Part shown: positions 7,598-16,177 of the stretch, piece by piece
Numbering within the stretch: position 1 is the stretch's first letter
Layout: every line of letters starts with the position of its first letter
DNA from: Candidatus Curtissbacteria bacterium RIFCSPLOWO2_12_FULL_41_16
GTDB taxonomy: Bacteria > Patescibacteriota > Microgenomatia > Curtissbacterales > GWA2-41-24
DNA: 51,588 nt
Assembly (NCBI GenBank): GCA_001776545.1
Contig: MFBZ01000028.1
Span: 1 to 51,588 of the forward strand
Reading direction: 5' to 3'
The notes under the pieces: model-generated
Databases searched by the model: none
Told to the model about the DNA's origin: nothing
What the model saw: the letters and a program-made list of their open reading frames with translations, nothing else
Made by a program: the position numbers and the translations under genes

Positions 7598-8254
7598 ATG
7601 TACTTCAGGACCGAAGGTGTTGTCCTCAAACGCAATAATTTTGGGGAAGCGGATCGGATAGTTACTATTTACACCCGCGACTATGGCAAAATTTCAGCCA
7701 TTGCCAAGGGTGTACGGCGTCCTCGCTCCAAGAAAGCCGGGCACGTGGAGTTAGGTAATTGGTGCAAGATCTTTGTTGCCCGAGGGAAAAACATCGACCT
7801 TCTGACAGAAGTTGAATTAAAATGCGCTTTTGGAATTGCCAATTTTAGTGTGGAAAAAGCCAACAGAATCTACCATCTTTTAGAGCTTGTCGAAAGCCTT
7901 ACTCCAGAGCATCAAAAAAATCCCCAGGTTTTTATCTTACTCGTTCAATTTTTAAAAATGTTAAGTAAACCCGGACCACCACGCGAAGCTGGGGGTGGTA
8001 AAGATGAAGATTTCAGTCTTCTTTCCAGCGTTTTTAAGATTAAATTGCTTTCGACCCTAGGTTTTTTCTCCAGTCAATCGCTAAAAGATTCACGAACTAA
8101 AGATATTTTCAAAACTCTGGAACTAGAAGATTTTGAGACAATTAAAGAGGAGATTAATCTCTCACCAAGCTCTTATTTGAAACTCCTGTCATTTCTTGAT
8201 AGCATGATTGAAAGCCTTACTCAAACAAAATTAAAGACCAGTAGGTTTCTTTAA
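7598..8254 (+). CDS. recO: DNA repair protein RecO
   Basis: 218 residues. The N-terminal OB-fold pattern is typical: EGVVLKRNNFGEADRIVTIYTRDYGKISAIAKGVRRPRSK (about residues 6-47), followed by LLTEVELKCAF. The C-terminal part is helical and divergent and lacks an obvious Cys4 zinc motif. RecO binds single-stranded DNA and SSB and loads RecA together with RecR in gap repair. Residues about 124-136 (SKPGPPREAGGGKDE) are encoded by a GC-rich hairpin-forming stretch and look like an insert. The gene lies between the REP/RAYT unit and an anchored hypothetical protein, 10 bases apart. Confidence 0.88.
   Translation: MYFRTEGVVLKRNNFGEADRIVTIYTRDYGKISAIAKGVRRPRSKKAGHVELGNWCKIFVARGKNIDLLTEVELKCAFGIANFSVEKANRIYHLLELVESLTPEHQKNPQVFILLVQFLKMLSKPGPPREAGGGKDEDFSLLSSVFKIKLLSTLGFFSSQSLKDSRTKDIFKTLELEDFETIKEEINLSPSSYLKLLSFLDSMIESLTQTKLKTSRFL
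7969..8000. repeat. Hairpin-forming insert inside recO
   Basis: ACCACC and GGTGGT flank a GC-rich core containing GCGAAGCT. The same octamer GCGAAGCT occurs in the spacer of the REP doublet inside glyS (10391-10398). The segment is in frame, encodes Pro/Gly-rich residues, and lies in a helical region of RecO where such a loop is unexpected. Confidence 0.45.
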
Positions 8255-8264
8255 TTTTTAAATT

Positions 8265-9116
8265 ATGGATCCTGCCAAACGTAAGCTCTACATAATTGCC
8301 GCCGCCTCCTTTATTGCCTTACTTGCTGCCGTCTATTTCCTTTTTATTTTTCAAAAAAAACCAAAAGCACCAAAACCCGGCGAGACAACCGGTGAAGTTC
8401 AACAACTGGCTGATATTGAGCTTGCCAAACGTCCCCATATCACAATGACTCCGACTGCGGATGGTGCCGAAATTATTATTTCCATCGAAAACATGGCCAA
8501 TTTTGATCGCATCGATTATGAACTTACCTATCTCGCTGATAACCCTCAAGCGTTAGGAGAAAAGATCACCAGAGGCGCAACCGGTACTGATGTTAATACG
8601 CGCGATGACAAATACAAAAAATCAATTCTTTTAGGTACCGCCTCCAGAGGCGTACGTAGTCCCGATAAGGGAATTGCCGACGGTAAACTCGCCATGCATC
8701 TTTTTAAGGATGACACCGAATATCTTTCAGAAACGAATTGGGATTTGCTGGAGGTTTCGGCATCCACACAGGTTTTAAAAGACAGAACGGGAAATTTGCA
8801 AATAGAAAATCTTTCTCTCGGTAAAAATTATTGGGTGATTATCGCGGATACTGTTGGTTTGCCTGAGGGGCAAAAAGAATTTGACCATAAAAATGTAATT
8901 GGTCCAAATTATGGTGTTTTCTCAATCGCTCCTGAATTTGTAAAACCGGCCGATCTTTCAATTACTCTATCCGCAAACCCGACTCAAGCCTTTCTTTATT
9001 CATTCTCCAACAGAGACTCAAGTTGGAAAAAAGTTGAATCCTCCTATGATCCTTCAAATAAAACAATTTCCGCCAAAGTTAACTCCCTTGCCGCCTTTGT
9101 GGTAACTTCTCAATGA
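8265..9116 (+). CDS. Membrane-anchored hypothetical protein, 283 aa
   Basis: The N-terminus MDPAKRKLY is followed by a hydrophobic helix at about residues 8-28 with positive residues on the cytoplasmic side. After a Pro/Gly linker comes a beta-rich region predicted outside the membrane. Phrases such as ADGAEIIISIENMANFDRIDYELTY and GNLQIENLSLGKNYWVIIA suggest Ig-like or fibronectin-like beta sandwich folds, and the C-terminus is a beta-rich module with AFVVTS. I recognise no named family. Such single-anchor beta proteins are common in CPR genomes and may act at the cell surface. The gene follows recO by 10 bases and is likely co-transcribed with it. Confidence 0.6.
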   Translation: MDPAKRKLYIIAAASFIALLAAVYFLFIFQKKPKAPKPGETTGEVQQLADIELAKRPHITMTPTADGAEIIISIENMANFDRIDYELTYLADNPQALGEKITRGATGTDVNTRDDKYKKSILLGTASRGVRSPDKGIADGKLAMHLFKDDTEYLSETNWDLLEVSASTQVLKDRTGNLQIENLSLGKNYWVIIADTVGLPEGQKEFDHKNVIGPNYGVFSIAPEFVKPADLSITLSANPTQAFLYSFSNRDSSWKKVESSYDPSNKTISAKVNSLAAFVVTSQ

Positions 9117-9285
9117 GCCCTTCAGCCCCAAACGATCTGTCTTGCTTGACTTATTTAAATAAGAGTAGAATTTGAATAGAATTTTAATTTGAAATTTTTA
9201 TTGAAATTATTATTTGAAAGTTTGAAGAATTAAATATTTAAAATTGATTGAAAATTGAAAATTTAAAATTGAGAATTTTCAGAAT
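9117..9285. other. AT-rich low-complexity intergenic stretch
   Basis: Between the anchored protein and the glyS stub the sequence is very AT-rich, with many near-repeats of TTGAAA/AAATTG and a TTATTTAAATAA palindrome at about 9151-9162. A TTGACT at 9146-9151 could be a -35 element, but the only -10-like TAGAAT is too close (14 bases). No RNA gene or protein gene is seen. Confidence 0.5.
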
Positions 9286-9393
9286 ATGACAAATCTTGAC
9301 AAAATAGTTTCTCTTTGCAAACGCCGGGCCGCCTTTTTGGGCGAGCCTCGCCCTCTGAACGTTCTCAGCTTGAGGAAGGTTAATCACCGATGA
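9286..9393 (+). pseudogene. Duplicated 5' stub of glyS forming a 35-codon upstream ORF
   Basis: The ATG at 9286 opens MTNLDKIVSLCKRR, which matches the start of the downstream GlyRS (MSNLMDKIVSLAKRR) but not at wobble positions. After codon 14 the match ends in a GC-rich stretch with a hairpin (GGGCGA/TCGCCC). The frame runs to a TGA that overlaps the glyS ATG (ATGA at 9390-9393). It looks like the remnant of an older glyS start left behind when a diverged copy replaced the gene. It could still be translated and couple ribosomes into glyS. Confidence 0.6.
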
Positions 9394-10766
9394 GTAACCT
9401 TATGGATAAAATTGTGTCTCTAGCAAAAAGGCGGGGCTTTATTTATCCCGGCTCCGAAATCTATGGCGGACTTGCCGGTACTTGGGATTATGGGCCGTTA
9501 GGAGTTGAGCTTAAAAATAATATTAGAAAGGCCTTTTGGCAGTCGATAGTCTATGAGAGGAAAGATGTTGTAGGTTTCGATGCCGCAATTTTGATGAACC
9601 CCAAAGTTTGGGAAGCCTCCGGCCACGTCCAGGCCTTCACCGACCCTCTTGTCGAGTGTAAAATCTGCCATCAGCGCCTGCGGGCGGATCAGGAAGATGA
9701 AATCAAAGATCACGAAAAATCACACAAAGGTCAAAAAGTCACCTGGACTGAACGTAAAAAATTTAACTTATTGGTTGAAGCAAAACTTGGGGTGGTTGAA
9801 GATGAAAGAACTAAAGTTTATCTGCGTGGAGAAATCACCCAAGGTGTTCATGTCAATTTTAAAAACATTCTAGATTCGACTCGTCTTTCGATTCCCTTTG
9901 GTATTGCCCAAATTGGCAAAGCCTTTAGAAATGAAATCACTCCCGGCAATTTCACTTTTCGTTCGCGGGAATTTGAACAAATGGAACTCCAATACTACGT
10001 AAGATCCGAAGAATCGGAATCAAAAAAATGGTACGAGTACTGGAAACAACAAAGAATGGATTGGTACGTTAATCTGGGCATGACTCGCAAAAAACTCAGA
10101 TTTCGCCAGCATGAAGAGTCAGAACGCGCTCACTATGCTAGAGACGCTTGGGATATAGAATACGATTCTCCTTTCGGCTGGAAAGAATTTGAAGGCATCC
10201 ATAATAGGGGAGACTGGGATCTTAGCAGGCATCAAAAACATTCAGGGGTTGATCTAACATATTTTGATCAAGAGTCAAACAAACATTACTTGCCTTGGAT
10301 AATCGAAACCTCAGGTGGGGTAGACCGCGCAGCCCTGTTTTTCTTGATCGATGCCTATACAGAAGAATCTACTAGAAGCGAACCCGGTTCGCGAAGCTAT
10401 TCCGAACCGGGTTCGGAAGATAGCGCAAAGAGAATTGTTCTTAAACTTCATCCCAAACTTGCTCCATACAAAGTCGCCGTCTTCCCGCTTTTGGCCAACA
10501 AACCCGATCTTGTCCAAAAAGCTCGCTCCGTCTACCAACTACTAACTACCAACTACCAACTACTTCCCGTCGCCTGGGACGATCGCGGCAACATCGGCAA
10601 ACGCTACTATTCCCAAGACGAAATTGGCACACCCTATTGTGTCACCATCGATTTTCAGACCCTTGACGATGATACTGTCACCATCCGCGACCGCGACACT
10701 ACAAAACAAGAAAGAGTTAAAATTGAAGAACTAACAGATATCTTGGAATCACGGCTACAAAGGTAA
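9390..10766 (+). CDS. glyS: Glycine--tRNA ligase (dimeric, archaeal/eukaryotic-like class II)
   Basis: 458 residues. Class II motifs are clear: motif 2 in GKAFRNEITPGNFTFRSREFEQME and motif 3 in ETSGGVDRAALFF. The N-terminus GFIYPGSEIYGGLAGTWDYGPLG and the C-terminal anticodon-binding domain (LHPKLAPYKVAVFPLLANK, GNIGKRYYSQDEIGTPYCVTID) are typical of the alpha2 GlyRS. A small Cys-containing insert (CKICHQRL) is present. Two stretches look like in-frame inserts: about residues 329-346 (REP doublet) and about residues 380-392 (TACCAACTA repeats), both in loops. Start: ATG 9390, or the in-frame ATG at 9402; the upstream stub ends in it. The symbol follows common CPR annotation and may be given as glyQS elsewhere. 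Confidence 0.95.
   Translation: MSNLMDKIVSLAKRRGFIYPGSEIYGGLAGTWDYGPLGVELKNNIRKAFWQSIVYERKDVVGFDAAILMNPKVWEASGHVQAFTDPLVECKICHQRLRADQEDEIKDHEKSHKGQKVTWTERKKFNLLVEAKLGVVEDERTKVYLRGEITQGVHVNFKNILDSTRLSIPFGIAQIGKAFRNEITPGNFTFRSREFEQMELQYYVRSEESESKKWYEYWKQQRMDWYVNLGMTRKKLRFRQHEESERAHYARDAWDIEYDSPFGWKEFEGIHNRGDWDLSRHQKHSGVDLTYFDQESNKHYLPWIIETSGGVDRAALFFLIDAYTEESTRSEPGSRSYSEPGSEDSAKRIVLKLHPKLAPYKVAVFPLLANKPDLVQKARSVYQLLTTNYQLLPVAWDDRGNIGKRYYSQDEIGTPYCVTIDFQTLDDDTVTIRDRDTTKQERVKIEELTDILESRLQR
10376..10420. repeat. REP doublet in frame within glyS
   Basis: CGAACCCGGTTCG (10379-10391), an 11-base spacer (10392-10402, containing AGCTATT) and CGAACCGGGTTCG (10403-10415). The architecture is the same as the REP doublets around the RAYT gene: 13-base palindromes that are reverse complements, an 11-base spacer and a shared AGCT.TT in the spacer. 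It encodes Ser/Glu/Pro/Gly-rich residues without shifting the frame. Confidence 0.75.
10532..10564. repeat. Short tandem repeat (TACCAACTA type) within glyS
   Basis: CTACCAACTA is repeated imperfectly about three times and encodes YQLLTTNYQLL just before the conserved VAWDDRGNIGKRY block. It replaces the usual single helix end in the anticodon-binding domain. Similar short repeats encoding QL-rich peptides occur in ddl and ileS. Confidence 0.5.
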
Positions 10767-10832
10767 CATAAAATAACCCAAAAATGTAGTATAATTCCTC
10801 GCTAAAGTACTTTCTCGCTAAGCTTAAAGAAC

Positions 10833-10861
10833 TTGACACAATAAAAATCCCATAGTATAAT
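10833..10861 (+). promoter_or_regulatory. Strong sigma-70-type promoter ahead of the decayed regulator-like locus
   Basis: Perfect consensus TTGACA (10833-10838), a 17-base spacer and TATAAT (10856-10861). Transcription should start at about 10868, 26 bases before the ATG at 10894. A second TATAAT at 10790-10795 has no -35 partner. This is the best match to consensus in the window, although the genes it drives are broken. Confidence 0.8.
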
Positions 10862-10893
10862 CGAGCAGCAAAATTAGCCGTTGTTGCCGAAAA

Positions 10894-13160
10894 ATGAAGG
10901 AACAGACGCTAAAACCTTTACCAGAATTACTGAATCGCCAAACAAGGCTGTCGAGAATTATTGAACGAGGACAGCGTTTTCGTGATGTTGATCAGATAGG
11001 CCCAATTAAAGCGGGAGTGGGTGGACTTGAAAATTTGGCCGATGATCTTTGGATTGCTTCCGCTAAGGAGAAAATTGCCGCTTAGATTGAAAGGCACTCA
11101 GCAGAGCTTAACCAAGTTAATCAAAGAATTGATTCCCTGGAACATCAGCAAGCACAACGATTAATCGCTATGGCCGTGGATTATTTGGATGAAGTTGCTA
11201 TAAGCGAGGTTTTCATTGGCGAATTGCAAAAAAAGACTGGGAAAGATTCGTCGCTGAGTGGAATTCTACAGCTTCGCCAACAACAACTTGAGGCGTTAAG
11301 ATCAAAACAAGAAACCGCGACCCGGAGCTTAAAAGGGGCATTGAGCTTTTAAGACTACGACAGGAAGAGGAGAGGCAAAAAGTTGCAGAAAAGAAGGCTA
11401 CTGCACCACCCGCAGTAGTCGAAGAAGTAGAAGCCAAAAGAGAACCGCTCAAATTAGTGATTAATCAAGAAACGGGAGAAGCTGAAATTGATGGCAGAAA
11501 AATAAAGACGCCTGGTAGAATCAATTTTAGATTCCTGGTTTTTTTGGGACAGAACGCGAAAAAAGATATTTCCACAGACGAGATACAAGAATTTGCCCAA
11601 AAAGTTAATTCCCTTTCCACTTCAGGCGGGATAGTGGCTAGGATTCGAAGATTGATTGAAGAAGACCCTAAAAATCCCCAAATTCTAAAAACAGTTGGTT
11701 TTAAAAAGATCGGAGCGGGAAATATTGCAAATTACCGATTAGATTGTGATGTGGAATTTATTGGCGAAAAACTAGAAGAGGCTGCCAAGGAGGAAGAAAA
11801 ACTAAAAGGCCCACCTGCGGTTTTTGAGTCGAGACTGGAGGCCCTACATGCATTTGTTGAAAATCCTGAAGTCTTAATCGATGAGATTATCCAGATTTTA
11901 GGGCCATCACGGGAAGGTCAATTACTTACCCGGCCTCGAGCCTTATTTTCACTCAAAAAAGCAGCTAGCTTTATTGCAGAAAGGATAAAAAACGGAATTT
12001 CTACAGAGGCTGAACGAAAAGTTTGGGAAAAGATAAAAATAGGTATTGGTCGAGATAACGATAAAGAAGCTTTTGCGACTTTCATTGCGGGGCTTGATGC
12101 TTGATTCAAGCAGGAAAAGACTATTTCACCTGCAGAAATTGCCGAAGTAGATGAAATTCAGAAAAAAGAAGTTAAGCTTCTAACGACTCTAGAAGCTGCG
12201 ATTTTACCGTCAGTAATTTTGGCCCGCCACAATATTAAAAACAAAGTAATAATTGGTAATACCTCATTTTCGTTTAGAGTTGAAGAAGACCTGGCTGGAG
12301 CTGCTAACCGATTATGGCAGAGGGTAGCCAATGAAGAGGGCATCGACCACTCAGAGTTATCCGAGCCAGAACTCGTATCTTTGAGAAACCAGGCAATTGA
12401 GAGAGTTTACGATATTTTAAGAAGTGAAAGGCTGGTTGAAATTTTTGACAGCCAAGACCAGGACACTCAACAGATCTTATACTGGTTTTTCTGCCAGGAC
12501 CAAGAACAATTATCTGAATTAATAAAGTATGTTTTAACTGAGAATCCTACCCGTCGTCAGAAAACCCAAAAAAGACAAGTAACAGCCGTCTGGTGGGAAT
12601 GGAAAGTTCCGGAAGATCTGCTTCCCCGGCAAACGCAAACCATTGAGGTTTTACGTCAAGCGCCACAGGTTGTAGAAATAGCTGGCCACCCCTTAGTTCT
12701 CCAGTCAACGACAGACGCTTCAGCCTTACCGGAAGTCGAAAGTGGGATTCCTCAAGAAGCCCCAGTCGAAGAAACTTCCGGAGCCCTCTTGCCATTGGCG
12801 CAGCCAAAAATTACAGAACAACCACGAGTTTTAACGATTGAAAAATCCGACTCGAAAATTCGCGAAAAAGTCAATCAAATACTGGATGAACTTGGAGCAA
12901 GTAATATCACGTTACCTATAAATGGTGCTCAATTAACCAGAATTTTCCCGAGAGTGAAGGCGATTTCAATTCAGCAAGCGATCGAAAATGGCTATATTTC
13001 ACCTGAACGCGGGCGCGGTAAACAACACTCAGTGTTTAACCTAAGGGAAATTGCCCTTTTAGTTTATTTAAAAGACAGGGGTAATGGGCTAAGTAAAAAA
13101 GAATGCAAAGAACTAGAAGACATTATCGAGGAGGAAATCGAAAAAAAGAAACAAAAATAA
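10894..13160 (+). pseudogene. Broken gene for a large winged-helix regulator-like protein (about 755 codons)
   Basis: The reading opens at ATG 10894 and is interrupted by an in-frame TAG at 11083-11085, a frameshift at about 11310-11340, and an in-frame TGA at 12102-12104. It ends at 13160. Between the breaks the sequence stays coding-like without start codons; for example, 12105-12218 reads through smoothly into the frame that follows. The N-terminus is helical and coiled-coil. A middle segment (INQETGEAEIDGRKIK to GNIANYRLD) resembles an OmpR/PhoB-type winged helix. The C-terminus (AISIQQAIENGYISPERGRGK) resembles a MerR-like DNA-binding helix. The function was probably transcriptional regulation. 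Recent decay, sequencing error or recoding are the options; decay is favoured because TGA and TAG both occur. Confidence 0.6.
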
Positions 13161-13184
13161 ACCGGAAAGTTCAGGCAAATAACC

Positions 13185-14154
13185 ATGACACAAGAGCGAG
13201 AATTACAGCAACGACCGGAAAATCAGTCAATCGCCAGGAAGCGTCGAGAGTTAAAGATACTCGGGCGATTGGCAGCCGAGGGTCGTCTGTCGCCGGATAT
13301 TTTAGAAAGACGCGAAGCTACTCTTCGTGCGTTAGTTGAGCTTGAGCCGACTTCTGTAAGGGCCTGGGAACTTCGAGCGAAATATCGAGGGGAAGAAGCG
13401 AGATTTCATGATCTTTGTGTAAAATTTAATGAGAAATTCGGCGAGTTGCATCGATTAGACAAGGATGCTTTGGACGTAATCGCAGGTAGGACCGCCCAGA
13501 ATCCGATTTCTCATTCTGAATGGGCAAGGTTTGTTTATTGTGACGAGAGAATTCCAATAGAAGTTGTGAAGAAAAGATTTGGTAACTTTCTACCGCGATT
13601 TAAAAGAAGAATTGAGCAGATTGGATTTAAAGTTGTAGATTTGGTCCCTCAAATTGATCGAACCAAAGGTAGAGAGGGGCAATATTATCTGACGCCAATT
13701 ACAGAAGAACCGAAAAAAGCTGAAGAGCCAGAGAAAATTGAAGCCGAAAGGCCAAAATTAATCTTTTTTGAAGATTTAAATCAAATCGAAGTGGATGGGA
13801 GAGCGATTACATTAACCGGAAAGCAAGCCAAAGTCTTGCAAGTTTTAGCAAGAAATCTCGATCAAAAAATTCCCAGTCGCCAACTTTCTCAGGAAGCCCT
13901 AGGAAAGTCGAGTCCATCAAAAGCTCAATTGAGGGATTTTATTTCCGCTATACCAGGCAGCGAAAAGAGCTGGAGATGAAGCTTTGGAAATTTATATGGC
14001 TGAAACCGCAGTCATGAAAATTTGTGAGGTTCATGCCAAAGATAAATCAGTAGACGAATACGTGGAGTTAAGAGATAGATACCTCTCTGGATGTGGCGAT
14101 GTGTATAGTTCAAGAATAAGAGAAAGAAAAGCAGTCAGAAAGCCAAGAAAATAA
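13185..14154 (+). pseudogene. Frameshifted second winged-helix regulator-like gene
   Basis: Starts at ATG 13185 (MTQERELQQR), 24 bases after the previous gene. The intact part ends at a TGA at 13979, but the frame one base over continues as YQAAKRAGDEALEIYMAET and onward to a TAA at 14152-14154. A single frameshift near 13950 therefore splits one gene of about 320 codons. It has a helical N-terminal half and a PhoB-like segment, IEVDGRAITLTGKQAKVLQV, at about residues 203-222. That segment parallels the middle domain of the upstream broken gene, so the pair likely arose together. No partner kinase is nearby. Confidence 0.55.
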
Positions 14155-14261
14155 CGTGCCCTCAATTTTTTCCAAAGATACTGGATTTAATCAAGAAAAC
14201 CCTAGCCTCGTAATACCCGCACTCCAAAGAGATACGGCGTGAACTCGGACAACTCGCCTAA

Positions 14262-14290
14262 TTGACAAAAATTTCGTCAGAGAACATACT
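14262..14290 (+). promoter_or_regulatory. Promoter for the purF-like gene
   Basis: TTGACA (14262-14267), a 17-base spacer and CATACT (14285-14290). Transcription would start at about 14297, some 25 bases ahead of the GTG at 14322. Confidence 0.6.
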
Positions 14291-14321
14291 TGGATCAGAA
14301 TATCAAGCTTTCTAAACACCT

Positions 14322-15977
14322 GTGATTAATGGGAGAGATTTAGAATTTCCAGGCAAATCCTTCGATATAACTCAGGACGATCGGTCCTTCGACTTGGCGA
14401 ATGACAAACCTTATGATCATTGCGGTATAGCCGGTTGTTTTGCTCCGCCTGGTATTAATGCCTCCAATGTGGTTGTGGAAATGGGTAAAGCCCTCCAACA
14501 TCGTGGTCAGAATGGAGGAGGGGTAGCTGTCAAAGCGCGCGGTAAGACAATGAAAGTTTACAAACAGGCGCGCGCCTTTAACGAAATTTTCCATTCGACG
14601 GAAGTTATTGAAGAGCATTCGCTTCGAGGAGAAACCACCATTGCCCACCTGCGTTATCCAACTGAAGGTAATTTGCGGCGCAATTGTGATTGCCAGCCCT
14701 TTTATGCCTCCTACCAGGGATGGGGTTTGGCTCTAGGTCACAATGGTAGTATTGTCGACCTTGCCCGCCATCGCAAAAGACTGAGAAAATTCGGCATTCA
14801 ACTTGAATCCGATTCAGATTCGGAGGTTCTCGCATGGCTTATTGCCACAGCCTCCGGATTTTCCTGGAAACAAAAAATTGCTAGCGCTCTTGTTGATGTT
14901 TACGGTGCTTATTCCCTGGTAATAGTCACTGACGACGATAAATTGATGGCGCTGCGTGATCCCTGGGGAGTGAGGCCTTTAGTTTGGACTCAGGATAATG
15001 GTCATGTCTTTATTGCCTCGGAAACATGTGCGCTCGACCGAATCAATGTTCGCCATAGCCAAAAGATGGAAGCGGGGCAGCTTTTAATTGTTGATCAAGA
15101 CGGCGTCACGATTTCCCAGTATCTCAAGCCTCAAAAACAATCTTTTTGTGTCTTTGAAAAACTTTACTTTTCCCATGAAACTTCAACTTGGGACGGCATT
15201 ATCGGAGACAATCGCGAAAAACTCGGCGAGCAGTTAGCCAAGGAAGAACTTGAAAGAATTAAAAGAGGCCGATTCAAAGAAAAGAATTTAAAAGAGATTG
15301 ACTATGTTGTGGCTGTGCCGGATACTGCTTCGCCCGGAGCCCATGCATTTTATGAAGCGCTTTGCACTGTTTTGCCGCAGCTTAAACTTCGTTATAAACG
15401 CGGCCTGGTTAAAGAAAGATACGATTACGCCAGACGGACTTTTATCGAGGATGATTCTTATTTAAGAAGAAAAGATATCGAAAAGAAATTTTTTATATCC
15501 CCTGATATTATCGGTAAATCAATTTATTTGGTAGATGACACGGCCGTTCGTCTTTCAACTTTTAGTATTTTGGTCGCTCATTTATTAACCCTTAAAGTTC
15601 GAGAAATTCATTGCCGATTTTTAGCGCCTCGATTTGTTAACCCCTGTTTTTTAGGGGTTAATATTGGCTCTCGCGATGAACTTGGGGCGGTTAGAAAAGA
15701 TCAAAATGACAATTACCGGATGCTTACCGAAGATCAAATCAGAAGAAAACTTAAAGTTTCCTCTGTTTATTATTTAAGTTTGGAAAGAATGGCAAAGTCT
15801 CTAGGATTAACCAAAGAAGGAATGCGCCGATCTCACTGCACGGGCTGTCTTGATTACAACTACCCCTTTGATATACGAGCTTATGACCCTGAATACAAAA
15901 GGACTACGTATGCTAAATATACAATGGTTAAGGAGTATGACGAGAATAAAAGAGTATCACAGCAAGCTCAAACTTAA
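14322..15977 (+). CDS. purF: Amidophosphoribosyltransferase-like protein (PurF family)
   Basis: 551 residues if the GTG at 14322 is the start. The N-terminal class II glutamine amidotransferase domain has its nucleophile in HCGIAGCF at Cys34, so a 33-residue propeptide would need removal. Conserved blocks ALQHRGQNGGG, AHLRYPT, LGHNGSI and LRDPWGVRPL follow. The C-terminal phosphoribosyltransferase domain has VAVPDTASPGAHAF and IYLVDDTAVRLSTF, where the usual RGTT of the PRPP loop reads RLST. PurF makes phosphoribosylamine from PRPP and glutamine, the first step of purine synthesis. No other purine gene lies in the window, and the altered PRPP loop leaves the substrate open. The propeptide region is partly encoded by a REP-like element, so the true start could be a TTG near 14394. 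Confidence 0.8.
   Translation: MINGRDLEFPGKSFDITQDDRSFDLANDKPYDHCGIAGCFAPPGINASNVVVEMGKALQHRGQNGGGVAVKARGKTMKVYKQARAFNEIFHSTEVIEEHSLRGETTIAHLRYPTEGNLRRNCDCQPFYASYQGWGLALGHNGSIVDLARHRKRLRKFGIQLESDSDSEVLAWLIATASGFSWKQKIASALVDVYGAYSLVIVTDDDKLMALRDPWGVRPLVWTQDNGHVFIASETCALDRINVRHSQKMEAGQLLIVDQDGVTISQYLKPQKQSFCVFEKLYFSHETSTWDGIIGDNREKLGEQLAKEELERIKRGRFKEKNLKEIDYVVAVPDTASPGAHAFYEALCTVLPQLKLRYKRGLVKERYDYARRTFIEDDSYLRRKDIEKKFFISPDIIGKSIYLVDDTAVRLSTFSILVAHLLTLKVREIHCRFLAPRFVNPCFLGVNIGSRDELGAVRKDQNDNYRMLTEDQIRRKLKVSSVYYLSLERMAKSLGLTKEGMRRSHCTGCLDYNYPFDIRAYDPEYKRTTYAKYTMVKEYDENKRVSQQAQT
14359..14402. repeat. REP-like palindrome at the purF N-terminus
   Basis: AGGAC-GATCG-GTCCT (14374-14388) lies between two copies of CCTTCGA (14359-14365 and 14386-14392). 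The CTTCGA and CTCAGG words also appear in the element inside murE. If translation starts at GTG 14322 this stretch is coding and in frame. Confidence 0.45.
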
Positions 15978-15981
15978 AGCC

Positions 15982-16008
15982 ACAGATGTCCCAGATATCT
16001 GTTTAATA
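15982..16008 (+). terminator. Possible weak terminator after purF
   Basis: ACAGAT (15982-15987) pairs with ATCTGT (15997-16002), followed by an interrupted T-rich tract. The stem is short and the T-run is broken, so this is tentative. Confidence 0.25.
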
Positions 16009-16027
16009 CTTTTAATGATCCTGATAT

Positions 16028-16123
16028 ATGACTGATTTTCAAAAACAAATCTTCACAATTATCGGAATACTAGTTGGAGTTTTAGTCCTAATCTCACTTA
16101 TAATTTTCCAGATTACGCTTTAG
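16028..16123 (+). CDS. Possible 31-residue single-helix membrane peptide
   Basis: ATG at 16028 gives MTDFQKQIFT followed by a fully hydrophobic stretch (IIGILVGVLVLISLIIFQITL) and a TAG. A charged start plus one helix is the form of many small bacterial membrane peptides. The upstream sequence has no strong Shine-Dalgarno. It lies in the otherwise empty 380-base gap between purF and mraZ. Confidence 0.35.
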   Translation: MTDFQKQIFTIIGILVGVLVLISLIIFQITL

Positions 16124-16177
16124 TCAAACCACTCGATCCAAAACATGGATATGTCCTAAACTGTCCGTTTTGCCCAC

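Noticed and set aside
10894-13160. UGA or UAG read as an amino acid
   Set aside because: The locus also has frameshifts, both TAG and TGA interrupt it, and TGA ends many intact genes here (e.g. ATGA overlaps), so a recoded genetic code is not supported.
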